In this document: positions 47,320 to 55,064 of the stretch, in pieces
How positions within the stretch are numbered: the first letter of the stretch is position 1
Layout of the letters: every line of letters begins with the position of its first letter
From: Methylorubrum extorquens
GTDB lineage: Bacteria > Pseudomonadota > Alphaproteobacteria > Rhizobiales > Beijerinckiaceae
Assembly: GCF_024169925.1 (NCBI RefSeq)
Contig: NZ_JALJXF010000001.1
Span: forward strand, 2,052,001 to 2,116,000
Reading direction: 5' to 3'
Length of the DNA stretch: 64,000 bases
Position numbers and translations under genes: made by a program
Notes under the pieces: generated by a model
The model's input: the letters and a program-made list of their open reading frames with translations, nothing else
Told to the model about the DNA's origin: nothing
Databases searched by the model: none

Positions 47320-48942
47320 TCACACGATGAGGAAATCGGTGTGGTCGAGGGCGGCGTGGTTATCCAGCACCGCGACCAGGACGGCCTCTTTCCGGCCGCT
47401 GCCGTCGGCATCGTAGAACAGCTCGCCCGTCTTCTGCTTGTAGAGGATGCGGTCGTCGGCATCCGCCTTGATCACCTTGGCCGGACCGAGGTTCTTGAAC
47501 TGTCCAGGCGCCAGTGCTCCGGTTTCGAGGCCCGAGAAGACCGCGTGGTCGAGGTGGAACACGTCGTCCGGTGACGCGAAGTCCCTGACGTGATCGACGT
47601 TGCCGCGGCCGGGCCGGGTGTCGAACACGAAGGTGTCGGCGCCCGCGCCGCCCGTGAGCCGGTCGGCGCCGAGGCCGCCCGCGAGGCTGTCGTCACCGCC
47701 GCCGCCGTCGAGCCTGTTGTCGCCGGCATTGCCGATCAGCCGCTGGCCGAAGGCGTTTCCGGTGAGGGATAGCGGCGCGCATCCGGTACTCTTGGCGAGT
47801 TGCAGGATCTCGATCTCCTGGCCGGCGGCCAGCGTGTAGGCGCTCGTCGCCACGAGCCGGTCGGTGCCTTGCCCCCTGCCCTCGAACACTTGGTCGCCGG
47901 GCGTGTCGACGAAGTAGGTGTCGTCACCGGCCCCGCCCACGAGCTGATCGCGGCCGCCTCCGCCGCGCAGGACGTCGTCGCCCGCATCGCCGAACAGCCG
48001 GTCGGGGCCGGCCGTGCCGATGAGCGTGTCGTCGCCGGCAAAGCCCAGGACCGGATTGCCGCTCCCGTCGGCCTTGAGCCGATCGTCGCCCCGGCCGCCG
48101 ACGACGTAGGCGACGCCCTCGGCCTTGTTCAGGAAGCCGTAATCGATCCCCGTGGCCTGACTCGCGGCGGCGACGAGATTGCCGAAGGCCTCTTCCGGCG
48201 TGCCCGCGGCGGGACGGCCGGCGAGTTCCTGATGGAAGCGCGCGTAGGCATCAAGGCCGAGATCCTCGTAGACTTGGGTGAGCAGGGAGGCGGCGAGATC
48301 CGCAGGCCCCCAGTTGTTGGCGTTCGGAACACCGGTCGCCGCGCCGAGGGTGTTGGCGAGCGTGAAGTCCGCCCCCTGGAAGAAGGTCTGCGCCAGGTCT
48401 TCGAGGATGGACGGCCTGAATTCGTCGAAGGGCAGTGCACCGAACGCGCTGCCGGGAATGCCGGCCTCTTGCATCGAAACGAACCGGTTGGCGATCGCGA
48501 ACCCCGTGACGAAGCTATCCACGGTCCCGAGTTGCGGACCGTAGAACCAGAAGTTCCGCCCGAGTTCGTAGAAGACCGTCTGATCGAAGGTGCCAGCTTC
48601 GGCCGCGCCGGCATAGAGCTGATCGAACGCGCCGGTCGTGAGCTCGATGCCGGTGGCTCCGAGAAAGCCGATCGCATTCGCCGCGCCTTGAAGCGCCGTG
48701 GGCACCTCGGCGATCGTGAGCAGGCCGTTGTAGAGCTTGTACGGAGCCGGGGTTTGCCCGGTGATGGCGAGATAGACGTCGTAGGCGGCGTCGATCCTGT
48801 TCAGGATGTCCTGCATGACATCGCCGTCGAGATCGTTGGCCGATGTCAGGAGCGCGACGCGCTGTCCCTGCCATGGGTAGAGCGAGACGAGATAGCCGTC
48901 GTACACGAAGTAGGGCAGCGCCCCGTCGGGAGAGATCGCCAT
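47320..48942 (-). CDS. RTX-type calcium-binding protein with degenerate zincin-like N-terminal domain, 540 aa
   Basis: The C-terminal half (~285-470) has RTX nonapeptides ([71 protein letters not shown]), which fold on binding calcium and mark type I secretion substrates. The usual C-terminal extension ([17 protein letters not shown] ... [19 protein letters not shown]) follows. The N-terminal ~280 residues contain [12 protein letters not shown], which resembles the HExxH-like helix of metallopeptidases with both His replaced, so peptidase activity is doubtful. No signal peptide, as expected for type I export. No T1SS genes are close by. It converges on the PDZ gene with 29 bases between. Confidence 0.88.
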   Translation of the reverse strand: MAISPDGALPYFVYDGYLVSLYPWQGQRVALLTSANDLDGDVMQDILNRIDAAYDVYLAITGQTPAPYKLYNGLLTIAEVPTALQGAANAIGFLGATGIELTTGAFDQLYAGAAEAGTFDQTVFYELGRNFWFYGPQLGTVDSFVTGFAIANRFVSMQEAGIPGSAFGALPFDEFRPSILEDLAQTFFQGADFTLANTLGAATGVPNANNWGPADLAASLLTQVYEDLGLDAYARFHQELAGRPAAGTPEEAFGNLVAAASQATGIDYGFLNKAEGVAYVVGGRGDDRLKADGSGNPVLGFAGDDTLIGTAGPDRLFGDAGDDVLRGGGGRDQLVGGAGDDTYFVDTPGDQVFEGRGQGTDRLVATSAYTLAAGQEIEILQLAKSTGCAPLSLTGNAFGQRLIGNAGDNRLDGGGGDDSLAGGLGADRLTGGAGADTFVFDTRPGRGNVDHVRDFASPDDVFHLDHAVFSGLETGALAPGQFKNLGPAKVIKADADDRILYKQKTGELFYDADGSGRKEAVLVAVLDNHAALDHTDFLIV

Positions 48943-49133
48943 GGCCGTCCGCTCCGCTTGACCGGCCCGGATATCGGGGACGAGGGGGCCACGGTAACGT
49001 CGGCGCGGTCGCGCTGTCTCGGCCGCGATGTGGCACCCGCGAGCGATTGCGGCGTAAGTCTTCCGGAGCGGTTGCGCCGGTTCGCGCGCCCGCCCGCATT
49101 GATCGCGCGGCCGCGTGGTTCTATTCCGTCGCG

Positions 49134-50558
49134 ATGACGAACCCGATCCATATCGTCGGCGGTGGCCTCGCCGGTTCCGAAGCGGCTTGGCAGGTCGCGC
49201 AGGGCGGCCGCCCGGTCGTGCTGCACGAGATGCGGCCCGTTCGCGGCACCGATGCCCACCAGTCCGACGGGCTGGCCGAACTGGTCTGCTCCAACTCCTT
49301 CCGCTCGGACGACGCCAACGGCAACGCCGTCGGCCTGCTGCATCAGGAGATGCGCAGCCTCGACTCGCTGATCATGCGCACCGCCGACGCCCACCAAGTG
49401 CCCGCGGGCGGGGCGCTCGCCGTCGATCGCGACGGGTTTTCGCAGGCCGTCACCGCGGCGCTGGAAGGGCACCCCAACATCACGATCATCCGCGAGGAGG
49501 TCGCCGGCCTTCCCCCCGAGGATTGGGGCTCGACCATCCTCGCCACCGGCCCCCTCACCTCCCCGGCGCTCGCCGAGGCCGTCGGCGCGCTGACGGGCCG
49601 GGAATCGCTGGCCTTCTTCGACGCCATCGCCCCGATCGTCCACCGCGACTCGATCGACATGGGCAAGGCGTGGTTCCAGTCCCGCTACGACAAGGCCGGT
49701 CCCGGCGGCACCGGGGCGGACTACCTCAACTGCCCGATGGACCGGGAGCAGTACGAGGCCTTCGTCGCCGCGCTGATCGCGGGTGAGAAGACGGCGTTCA
49801 AGGAATGGGAGGCCTCGACCCCCTATTTCGACGGCTGCCTGCCGATCGAGGTGATGGCCGAGCGCGGGCCCGAGACCCTGCGCCACGGGCCGATGAAGCC
49901 GGTCGGCCTCACCAACCCGCACAACCCGACGGTGAAAGCCTACGCCATCGTCCAGCTGCGCCAGGACAACGCGCTCGGCACCCTGTTCAACATGGTCGGC
50001 TTCCAGACCAAGCTGCGCCACGCCGAGCAGGTCCGCGTCTTCCGTACGATTCCGGGACTGGAGAATGCCGAGTTCGCCCGGCTCGGCGGCCTGCACCGCA
50101 ACACCTATCTCGACAGCCCGCGCCTGCTCGACGCGACCCTGCGGCTGAAGGCACGGCCCCAGCTTCGCTTCGCCGGCCAGATCACCGGTTGCGAGGGCTA
50201 TGTCGAGAGCGCCGCGGTCGGGCTGATGGCCGGCCGCTACGCGTTGGCCGAAGGGGACGGGCAGACGCTCGCCCCCCTGCCCCCGACGACCGCGCTGGGA
50301 GCCCTCATCGGCCACATCACCGGCGGCCATGTCGAGGCGACCGAGGATGCGCAGGCGAACGCGCCGCGCTCGTTCCAGCCGATGAACGTGAATTTCGGGC
50401 TGTTTCCGCCGCTGGCGCAGATGCCGCGCAACGAGACCGGCAAGCGCCTGCGCGGGCCGGAGAAGGCGGCACTCAAGAAGCGCGCGCTCACCGACCGAGC
50501 GCGGGCGGACCTCGCCGCCTGGATCACGGGCGAGGGATTTTCGCAGGCGGCGGAGTAG
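49134..50558 (+). CDS. trmFO: tRNA (uracil-54-C5)-methyltransferase, folate-dependent (TrmFO)
   Basis: FAD- and methylenetetrahydrofolate-dependent enzyme that makes ribothymidine at position 54 of tRNA. It has the N-terminal FAD motif [20 protein letters not shown] and the hallmark [13 protein letters not shown] ... [13 protein letters not shown]. Later motifs are [38 protein letters not shown] and [15 protein letters not shown]. Length 474 aa is normal. Start ATG 49134 gives [10 protein letters not shown]. It is followed by a cluster of palindromic repeats. Confidence 0.96.
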   Translation: MTNPIHIVGGGLAGSEAAWQVAQGGRPVVLHEMRPVRGTDAHQSDGLAELVCSNSFRSDDANGNAVGLLHQEMRSLDSLIMRTADAHQVPAGGALAVDRDGFSQAVTAALEGHPNITIIREEVAGLPPEDWGSTILATGPLTSPALAEAVGALTGRESLAFFDAIAPIVHRDSIDMGKAWFQSRYDKAGPGGTGADYLNCPMDREQYEAFVAALIAGEKTAFKEWEASTPYFDGCLPIEVMAERGPETLRHGPMKPVGLTNPHNPTVKAYAIVQLRQDNALGTLFNMVGFQTKLRHAEQVRVFRTIPGLENAEFARLGGLHRNTYLDSPRLLDATLRLKARPQLRFAGQITGCEGYVESAAVGLMAGRYALAEGDGQTLAPLPPTTALGALIGHITGGHVEATEDAQANAPRSFQPMNVNFGLFPPLAQMPRNETGKRLRGPEKAALKKRALTDRARADLAAWITGEGFSQAAE

Positions 50559-50576
50559 AGAGCGGCTTCGCCGGCC

Positions 50577-50624
50577 TCAGGGCGCTGCCCTGAACACCCG
50601 CCAAAGGGCCTCGAGGCCCTTTGG
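50577..50624. repeat. REP-like two-hairpin element after trmFO
   Basis: CAGGGCGCTGCCCTG (50578-50592), spacer ACACCCG, and a 24-bp perfect palindrome CCAAAGGGCC...GGCCCTTTGG (50601-50624). It is the inverse orientation of the first 14.4-kb unit. Confidence 0.8.
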
Positions 50625-50640
50625 AAACCCGGGATCGAGA

Positions 50641-50686
50641 GCATCGTCCCGAAAGATGGCCGCCGGCTTTCGGAAAAAGACGATGC
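50641..50686. repeat. GCATCGTC hairpin repeat, second copy
   Basis: GCATCGTC (50641-50648) and GACGATGC (50679-50686) bracket CCGAAAG...CTTTCGGAAAAA. Same family as 26507-26551. Confidence 0.75.
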
Positions 50687-50687
50687 G

Positions 50688-50794
50688 CTAGAGCCGTATC
50701 CGACCTGATTGCATCAGGCCGGCGTCTCTAGGTCATTAATTTGACGCGCATTTTTTCGACGAACCGGCAGCCACTTCGTCGGAATGCGCTCTAG
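50688..50794. repeat. CTAG-bounded element A (107 bp)
   Basis: Starts CTAGAGC and ends GCTCTAG, so its termini are inverted repeats. The first ~68 bases match element B (51948-52012) in the opposite orientation. The terminal CTAG supplies the TAG stop of the 2-epimerase gene. Confidence 0.75.
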
Positions 50795-51927
50795 AACGGG
50801 CCGGGCTTCGACCACACCGTGTGGTTGACCTGATCGATGTAGGACAGGACGATCCGCACGACCTTGGTCGAGACCGCGCCGCCCTGGTAATCCGGCACGG
50901 CGCCAGCGAAGCGGCGGCCCTCACCGTAGCCGTCGCGCACGGCCCGCACCGCCTCGACGAGCGGAACCTTGCCCAGCGGCGCCACGATCAGCGTGCCGGC
51001 ATCCATGCCCTCGGGCCGCTCGTGCGCATCGCGGAAGGTCACCGCCGGCAGGTCGAGCAGGGCCGCTTCCTCGGCGATGGTGCCGCTGTCGGACAGGACG
51101 CAATGGGCGCTCGTCTGCAGCTTCACGTAGTCGATGAAGCCGAAGGGCGGCAGGAAGCGCACGCTGTCGGGCAGTGAGAGGTCGCCTACGGCCTCCAACC
51201 GGGCGCGGGTGCGCGGATGGGTCGAGACGACGATGGGCAGGCCGAAGGCCGCGTGCAGGCGGCCGAGCTCCTCCAGGAAGACCCGGAGGCGTGCCGGCGA
51301 ATCGACGTTCTCCTCGCGGTGGGCCGAGACGATGAAGAACCGGTCCGGCTCGAGCCCGAGCCGGGCCAGCACGTCGGAGGCCTCGATCTTCGGTCGGAAC
51401 TCGGCCAGCACCTCTTCCATGTGCGAGCCGACCTTGAAGATGCGCTGCGCCGGCAGCCCCTCGGCCAGGAGGTAGCGGCGGGCGTGCTCGGTCAGCACGA
51501 GGTTGACGTCACTGAGGTGGTCGATGACCTTGCGGTTGATCTCCTCCGGCACCCGCGGGTCGAAGCAGCGGTTGCCCGCCTCCATATGGAAGATCGGGAT
51601 CTTGCGCCGCTTGGCCGGGATCACGGCGAGACCCGAATTGGTGTCGCCGTAGATCAGTACCGCGTCGGGCTGTTCCTGTTCGAGCACGGCGTCGGCGCGC
51701 TCGATGACGCGAGCGATCGTCGCCGCCGCGTTCGGCCCAGCCGCTTCGAGGAAGTGGTTGGGCTTGCGGATGCCGAGGTCGTCGAAGAAGACCTGGTTCA
51801 GCTCATAATCGTAGTTCTGGCCGGTATGGACGAGGACGTGGTTCGTCAGCCGGTCCAGCGCCCGGATCACGAGCGACATCTTGACGAGTTCGGGCCGCGT
51901 TCCGACCAGGGTGAGGATTTTTTTCAA
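50791..51927 (-). CDS. UDP-N-acetylglucosamine 2-epimerase family protein (WecB/CapG/FnlC-like), 378 aa
   Basis: Non-hydrolysing 2-epimerase of nucleotide sugars. The family markers are LVGTRPELVKMSLVIRAL, HTGQNYDYELNQVFFDD, IFHMEAGNRCFD, VSAHREENVD and the active-site region LSDSGTIAEEAALL. In this operon, after a CapE/FnlA-like dehydratase and an RmlD-like reductase, it should epimerise UDP-2-acetamido-2,6-dideoxy-L-sugar at C2 as the last step (as WbvD or FnlC/CapG do). It is bracketed by inverted copies of a ~65-70-bp repeat, and its stop codon lies in one of them. Confidence 0.92.
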   Translation of the reverse strand: MKKILTLVGTRPELVKMSLVIRALDRLTNHVLVHTGQNYDYELNQVFFDDLGIRKPNHFLEAAGPNAAATIARVIERADAVLEQEQPDAVLIYGDTNSGLAVIPAKRRKIPIFHMEAGNRCFDPRVPEEINRKVIDHLSDVNLVLTEHARRYLLAEGLPAQRIFKVGSHMEEVLAEFRPKIEASDVLARLGLEPDRFFIVSAHREENVDSPARLRVFLEELGRLHAAFGLPIVVSTHPRTRARLEAVGDLSLPDSVRFLPPFGFIDYVKLQTSAHCVLSDSGTIAEEAALLDLPAVTFRDAHERPEGMDAGTLIVAPLGKVPLVEAVRAVRDGYGEGRRFAGAVPDYQGGAVSTKVVRIVLSYIDQVNHTVWSKPGPF

Positions 51928-51947
51928 AGGTCTCGGTCCTGGATCGG

Positions 51948-52012
51948 AATGCGCGTCAAAACAGGAACCTAGAGACGCCGACCTGATGCCATCAGGTTGG
52001 ATACGGCTCTAG
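51948..52012. repeat. CTAG-bounded element B, inverted copy of element A
   Basis: In reverse complement it matches 50688-50755 closely (CTAGAGCCGTATCC, ACCTGAT, GCATCAGG, CGGCGTCTCTAGGT, TTGACGCGCATT). Its CTAG end (52009-52012) gives the TAG stop of the dehydratase gene. Confidence 0.8.
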
Positions 52013-53043
52013 GAGGCGGCCCTGGTCCGCGAGGCCGGCTTGAGGGCTTGCTGGATGTAGTCGAGCTTCAGCAACAGATCGATGACCTGCTGCGGGTTCA
52101 TCCGCTGCGTGTTGTGCGAGGTGTAGTCCTCGGCGGCCGAGATCGCCGTCTCTCCGGACGTGAAGAACTTCGAGTAGTTCAGGTCACGGTCGTCGGCGGG
52201 GATGCGGTAGAACCCGTCCATGTCCTCGGCCCGCGCCATCTCCTCGCGCGAGACCAGCGACTCGTAGAGCTTCTCGCCGTGGCGCGTGCCGATGATCTTG
52301 ATCTCGTTCTTGGCCTCAAAAATCGTCCGCAGGGCCTCGGCCAGATCCTGGACCGTGCAGGCGGGCGCCTTCTGCACGAAGATGTCGCCCTGCTGGCCGC
52401 GCTGGTAGGCGAACAGCACGAGATCGACCGAATCCTCCAGCGACATCAGGAAGCGGGTCATCGTCGGATCGGTGATGGTGAGGTCGCGCCCCTCCTTGAT
52501 CTGGTTCACGAAGAGCGGGATCACCGAGCCGCGCGAGGCCATGACGTTGCCGTAGCGCGTGGCACACAGGATCGTGTCGTCCTTGGCCAGCATGCGCGAC
52601 TTGGCGATCGTCAGCTTCTCCATCATCGCCTTGGACAGGCCCATGGCGTTGATCGGGTAGACCGCCTTGTCGGTCGAGAGCACGACCATCCGCTCGACGC
52701 CCGAGGCGACCGCGGCGTTCAGCACGTTCTCGGCCCCGAGGATGTTCGTGCGCACCGCCTCCATCGGATAGAACTCGCAGGAGGGCACCTGCTTCAGCGC
52801 CGCCGCGTGGAAGATGTAGTCGACGCCCTTCACCGCCTGCGCGATCGAGTTGTACTCGCGCACGTCGCCGATGAAGAACCGGATCCGCGGATCGCGCAGC
52901 AGGATGCGCATGTCCTCCTGCTTCTTCTCGTCCCGGCTGAAGACGCGGATCTGGCCGATATCGGTGGCGAGGAAGCGCTGGATCACCGCGTTGCCGAAGG
53001 AGCCGGTGCCGCCGGTGATGAGGAGTGTTTTGCCGGAGAACAT
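52009..53043 (-). CDS. UDP-N-acetylglucosamine 4,6-dehydratase/5-epimerase (CapE/FnlA-like), 344 aa
   Basis: Extended SDR that removes water from UDP-GlcNAc and epimerises, the entry step to UDP-6-deoxy-L-HexNAc sugars. The NAD site is LLITGGTGSFGNAVIQRFL. FSRDEKKQEDMR and HAAALKQVPSCEFYPMEA are typical of this family. The catalytic segment STDKAVYPINAMGLSKAMMEK has the SMK arrangement (Met in place of the usual YxxxK Tyr) described for WbpM/FlaA1-like enzymes. Its ATG overlaps the reductase stop by one base (TGATG), so they are coupled. The tail (QALKPASRTRAAS) ends at the repeat-derived stop. Confidence 0.93.
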   Translation of the reverse strand: MFSGKTLLITGGTGSFGNAVIQRFLATDIGQIRVFSRDEKKQEDMRILLRDPRIRFFIGDVREYNSIAQAVKGVDYIFHAAALKQVPSCEFYPMEAVRTNILGAENVLNAAVASGVERMVVLSTDKAVYPINAMGLSKAMMEKLTIAKSRMLAKDDTILCATRYGNVMASRGSVIPLFVNQIKEGRDLTITDPTMTRFLMSLEDSVDLVLFAYQRGQQGDIFVQKAPACTVQDLAEALRTIFEAKNEIKIIGTRHGEKLYESLVSREEMARAEDMDGFYRIPADDRDLNYSKFFTSGETAISAAEDYTSHNTQRMNPQQVIDLLLKLDYIQQALKPASRTRAAS

Positions 53044-53921
53044 CAGCGGATCCGTGAGAAGGCTTCGTCGTGGAAGCGACGCATGGTGCGGATCAGGTCC
53101 GGCCATGAGGGCGGCGCGTAGCCGGTAGCTGCCCGGAACCGCTCCGAATTGAGGGAGCGGTCGATCGCCACCGCGTCGTCGGGCTCGATCTCGGTTGCAA
53201 CGCCGTAGACGTCCTTGACGATCCCGAGCAGGTCGAACTTGCTGATCGGGTCCACGCTCACATGGTAGACGCCGCGCAAGCCTGGGTTCGGCAGGACGTG
53301 GTCGGCGATCACACGCACCAGCTCGTCGGTGGTGAGGCCGGAGAAGATCGCCCGCCGGTAGCCGCGCACCGACCCGCTCTGAGCCAGGAACCACTCGACG
53401 AGACCGTTGCGGCTGCCGATCTCACGCCCGATGATGGAGGTGCGCAGCGTGACCGCGTTCGGGTAATCGACCTCGCCGAGAAGCTTCGAGCGCCCGTAGA
53501 GATCCTCCGCATCCGGCGCGTCGCTTTCGCGGTAGTCGCCCTTGCGGCCGGTGAAGACGCAATCGGTGCTCACATGGATGAGGCGGGCGCCGACGAGGTC
53601 GGCCAGCCGTGCAAGCCGGTGCGGCAGGATGGCGTTGATCGGGATCGCGACCAGTGGATCCTCGGCGGAGGCGAGCTGCTTGACGACCCCGACGCAGTTC
53701 AGGACCACGTCGGGCCGCACGTCACGCAGGAAGCCGGCCAGCGCGTCCGCATTCTCGACGTCGATCCCGACGGCGATGTTGGCGGCGAGATCGTCCGGGA
53801 AGGATCGCCGTGCCGAGGACGAGCGCACGCTTGCGTAAACGCTGCCAGGGAAGCGATGTGCCAAGTATTGGAAAGTCGTGCTTCCGAGCATTCCGGAAGC
53901 ACCCAAAATTGCAATCTTCAA
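53043..53921 (-). CDS. RmlD-like dTDP-/UDP-4-keto-sugar reductase (SDR), 292 aa
   Basis: NAD(P)H-dependent reductase. The Rossmann motif is ILGASGMLGSTTFQYL and the catalytic pair is YxxxK in DLYGRSKLLGE, with LIHVSTDCVFTG before it, as in RmlD. It lacks the C-terminal cupin of CapF/FnlB. In Vibrio cholerae O37 an RmlD homologue (WbvR) acts between a CapE-like and a WecB-like enzyme to give UDP-L-QuiNAc, and the same gene trio is found here. The start is TTG 53921, with GAGGA seven bases upstream. It begins 22 bases after the GST gene on the same strand. Confidence 0.9.
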   Translation of the reverse strand: MKIAILGASGMLGSTTFQYLAHRFPGSVYASVRSSSARRSFPDDLAANIAVGIDVENADALAGFLRDVRPDVVLNCVGVVKQLASAEDPLVAIPINAILPHRLARLADLVGARLIHVSTDCVFTGRKGDYRESDAPDAEDLYGRSKLLGEVDYPNAVTLRTSIIGREIGSRNGLVEWFLAQSGSVRGYRRAIFSGLTTDELVRVIADHVLPNPGLRGVYHVSVDPISKFDLLGIVKDVYGVATEIEPDDAVAIDRSLNSERFRAATGYAPPSWPDLIRTMRRFHDEAFSRIR

Positions 53922-53943
53922 AGTTAAATCCTCGACGATGCAG

Positions 53944-54567
53944 TCATCTCGAAACGGCGGTGCGAAAGGCGCCGATTTCAGGGGTAGTTGCGATGGTCAT
54001 CGACGGTCGGGCACGGAAATCATAAAACCATGCTGCGAGCAAGCGCCGTCCTCGATCCCATTCCAGTTCCGGCGATCGTCCGTCGAGATACGCGAGGGCG
54101 CAGGCAATGGCGAGATGGCCAAGATCGACCGGCGCCTCCATCCAGGCGGGCTCTGCCTCCAACTGGTCGAGAATGGCCGCTATGGCCGCCTCCTGCCGGG
54201 CCACGACCCGGGCAATGCGATCGCAGTCAGGGCCCATCCGTTCGACGAAGCGACGGATGACCGCTTCGGCCAGCGCATCCCCGAGCGCTTCCCGTCGGCC
54301 GGCATCCCAGCGATGGATGCCGGCCGGCACCAACCGGTGTCCGGCGCGTTCGTCGAGATAACGCGCGATGACGGGCGAGTCGAACAGGGCCGTCCCGTCA
54401 TCGAGCAGAAGCGTCGGCACCTTGCAGGCAGGATTGTAACGGCGAAGCGACTCGTCGTTCCACGGGTCGGTCTGAATCAGCCGGATATGCGATTCGAGCC
54501 CAAGCTCGACAATCACCGTCAGGATCTTCCGTGAAAAGGGGGATCGCGGCGCGTAGAACAGATCCAT
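53944..54567 (-). CDS. Glutathione S-transferase family protein, 207 aa
   Basis: GST fold: N-terminal half MDLFYAPRSPFSRKILTVIV with NPACKVPTLLLDDGTALFDS (the cis-Pro loop VPTLLLDDGTALFDSPVI) and a helical C-terminal half. The SPFSRK motif suggests a Ser as the glutathione-activating residue. It leads the minus-strand sugar cassette, only 22 bases before the reductase, so co-transcription is likely, although a sugar-pathway role for a GST is not obvious. ATG 54567 is preferred because it matches GST N-termini; the longer frame to 54705 is unsupported. Confidence 0.88.
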   Translation of the reverse strand: MDLFYAPRSPFSRKILTVIVELGLESHIRLIQTDPWNDESLRRYNPACKVPTLLLDDGTALFDSPVIARYLDERAGHRLVPAGIHRWDAGRREALGDALAEAVIRRFVERMGPDCDRIARVVARQEAAIAAILDQLEAEPAWMEAPVDLGHLAIACALAYLDGRSPELEWDRGRRLLAAWFYDFRARPSMTIATTPEIGAFRTAVSR

Positions 54568-55064
54568 GGTGCTCGATCCAGCCTCCCCATGTGCGCTGCT
54601 GCCCTCTGAAATCTGAAGCGGCACGTTGATGCTGTTCTTCTTCGTGAGTGCCATTTTCGGGCTGAAGATGCTTTCGAGAGAGCCGAATCCCGTCTCCGGA
54701 CCCACGTCGCCTGCCTGGGTTGTGGCACCCCGAAATCACGGCAGTCGCTCGATCCCGGCTCGACGACGCGCTTCGAGGGGCATTCCAACAAGCGCCCGTA
54801 GCGCACCATAAAGAAAGGGAAGCGTAAATCAACGGACCATAACTAAACTTGAAAGAACATTAATTGCCAAAAACGAGCTTTTCGCCAACCTAAAGTATGC
54901 ATATGGCGGGTGGACTTCCATGATCCGGCAGCCTGGAATTTGGCTCGATTGTGCTGTGTCGACCCTGGCCATGGTCAGAGAGATGATCTAGGGAGGCCGG
55001 CGAGGAAGCGGGTCACGATCCCCTGATTTGCTAGGGACGTTCATGCATCTAGGAATGCCGGCCA
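54568..55064. other. Divergent gap before the polysaccharide genes, with AT-rich island
   Basis: 497 bases without a supported gene. The part 54815-54905 is clearly AT-rich for this genome (CATTAATTGCC, AAAGTATGCATATG) and probably holds promoters for the divergent GST-led and TylF-led transcripts, or marks an acquired segment. CTAG occurs three times downstream (near 54989, 55031 and 55049). Confidence 0.5.
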
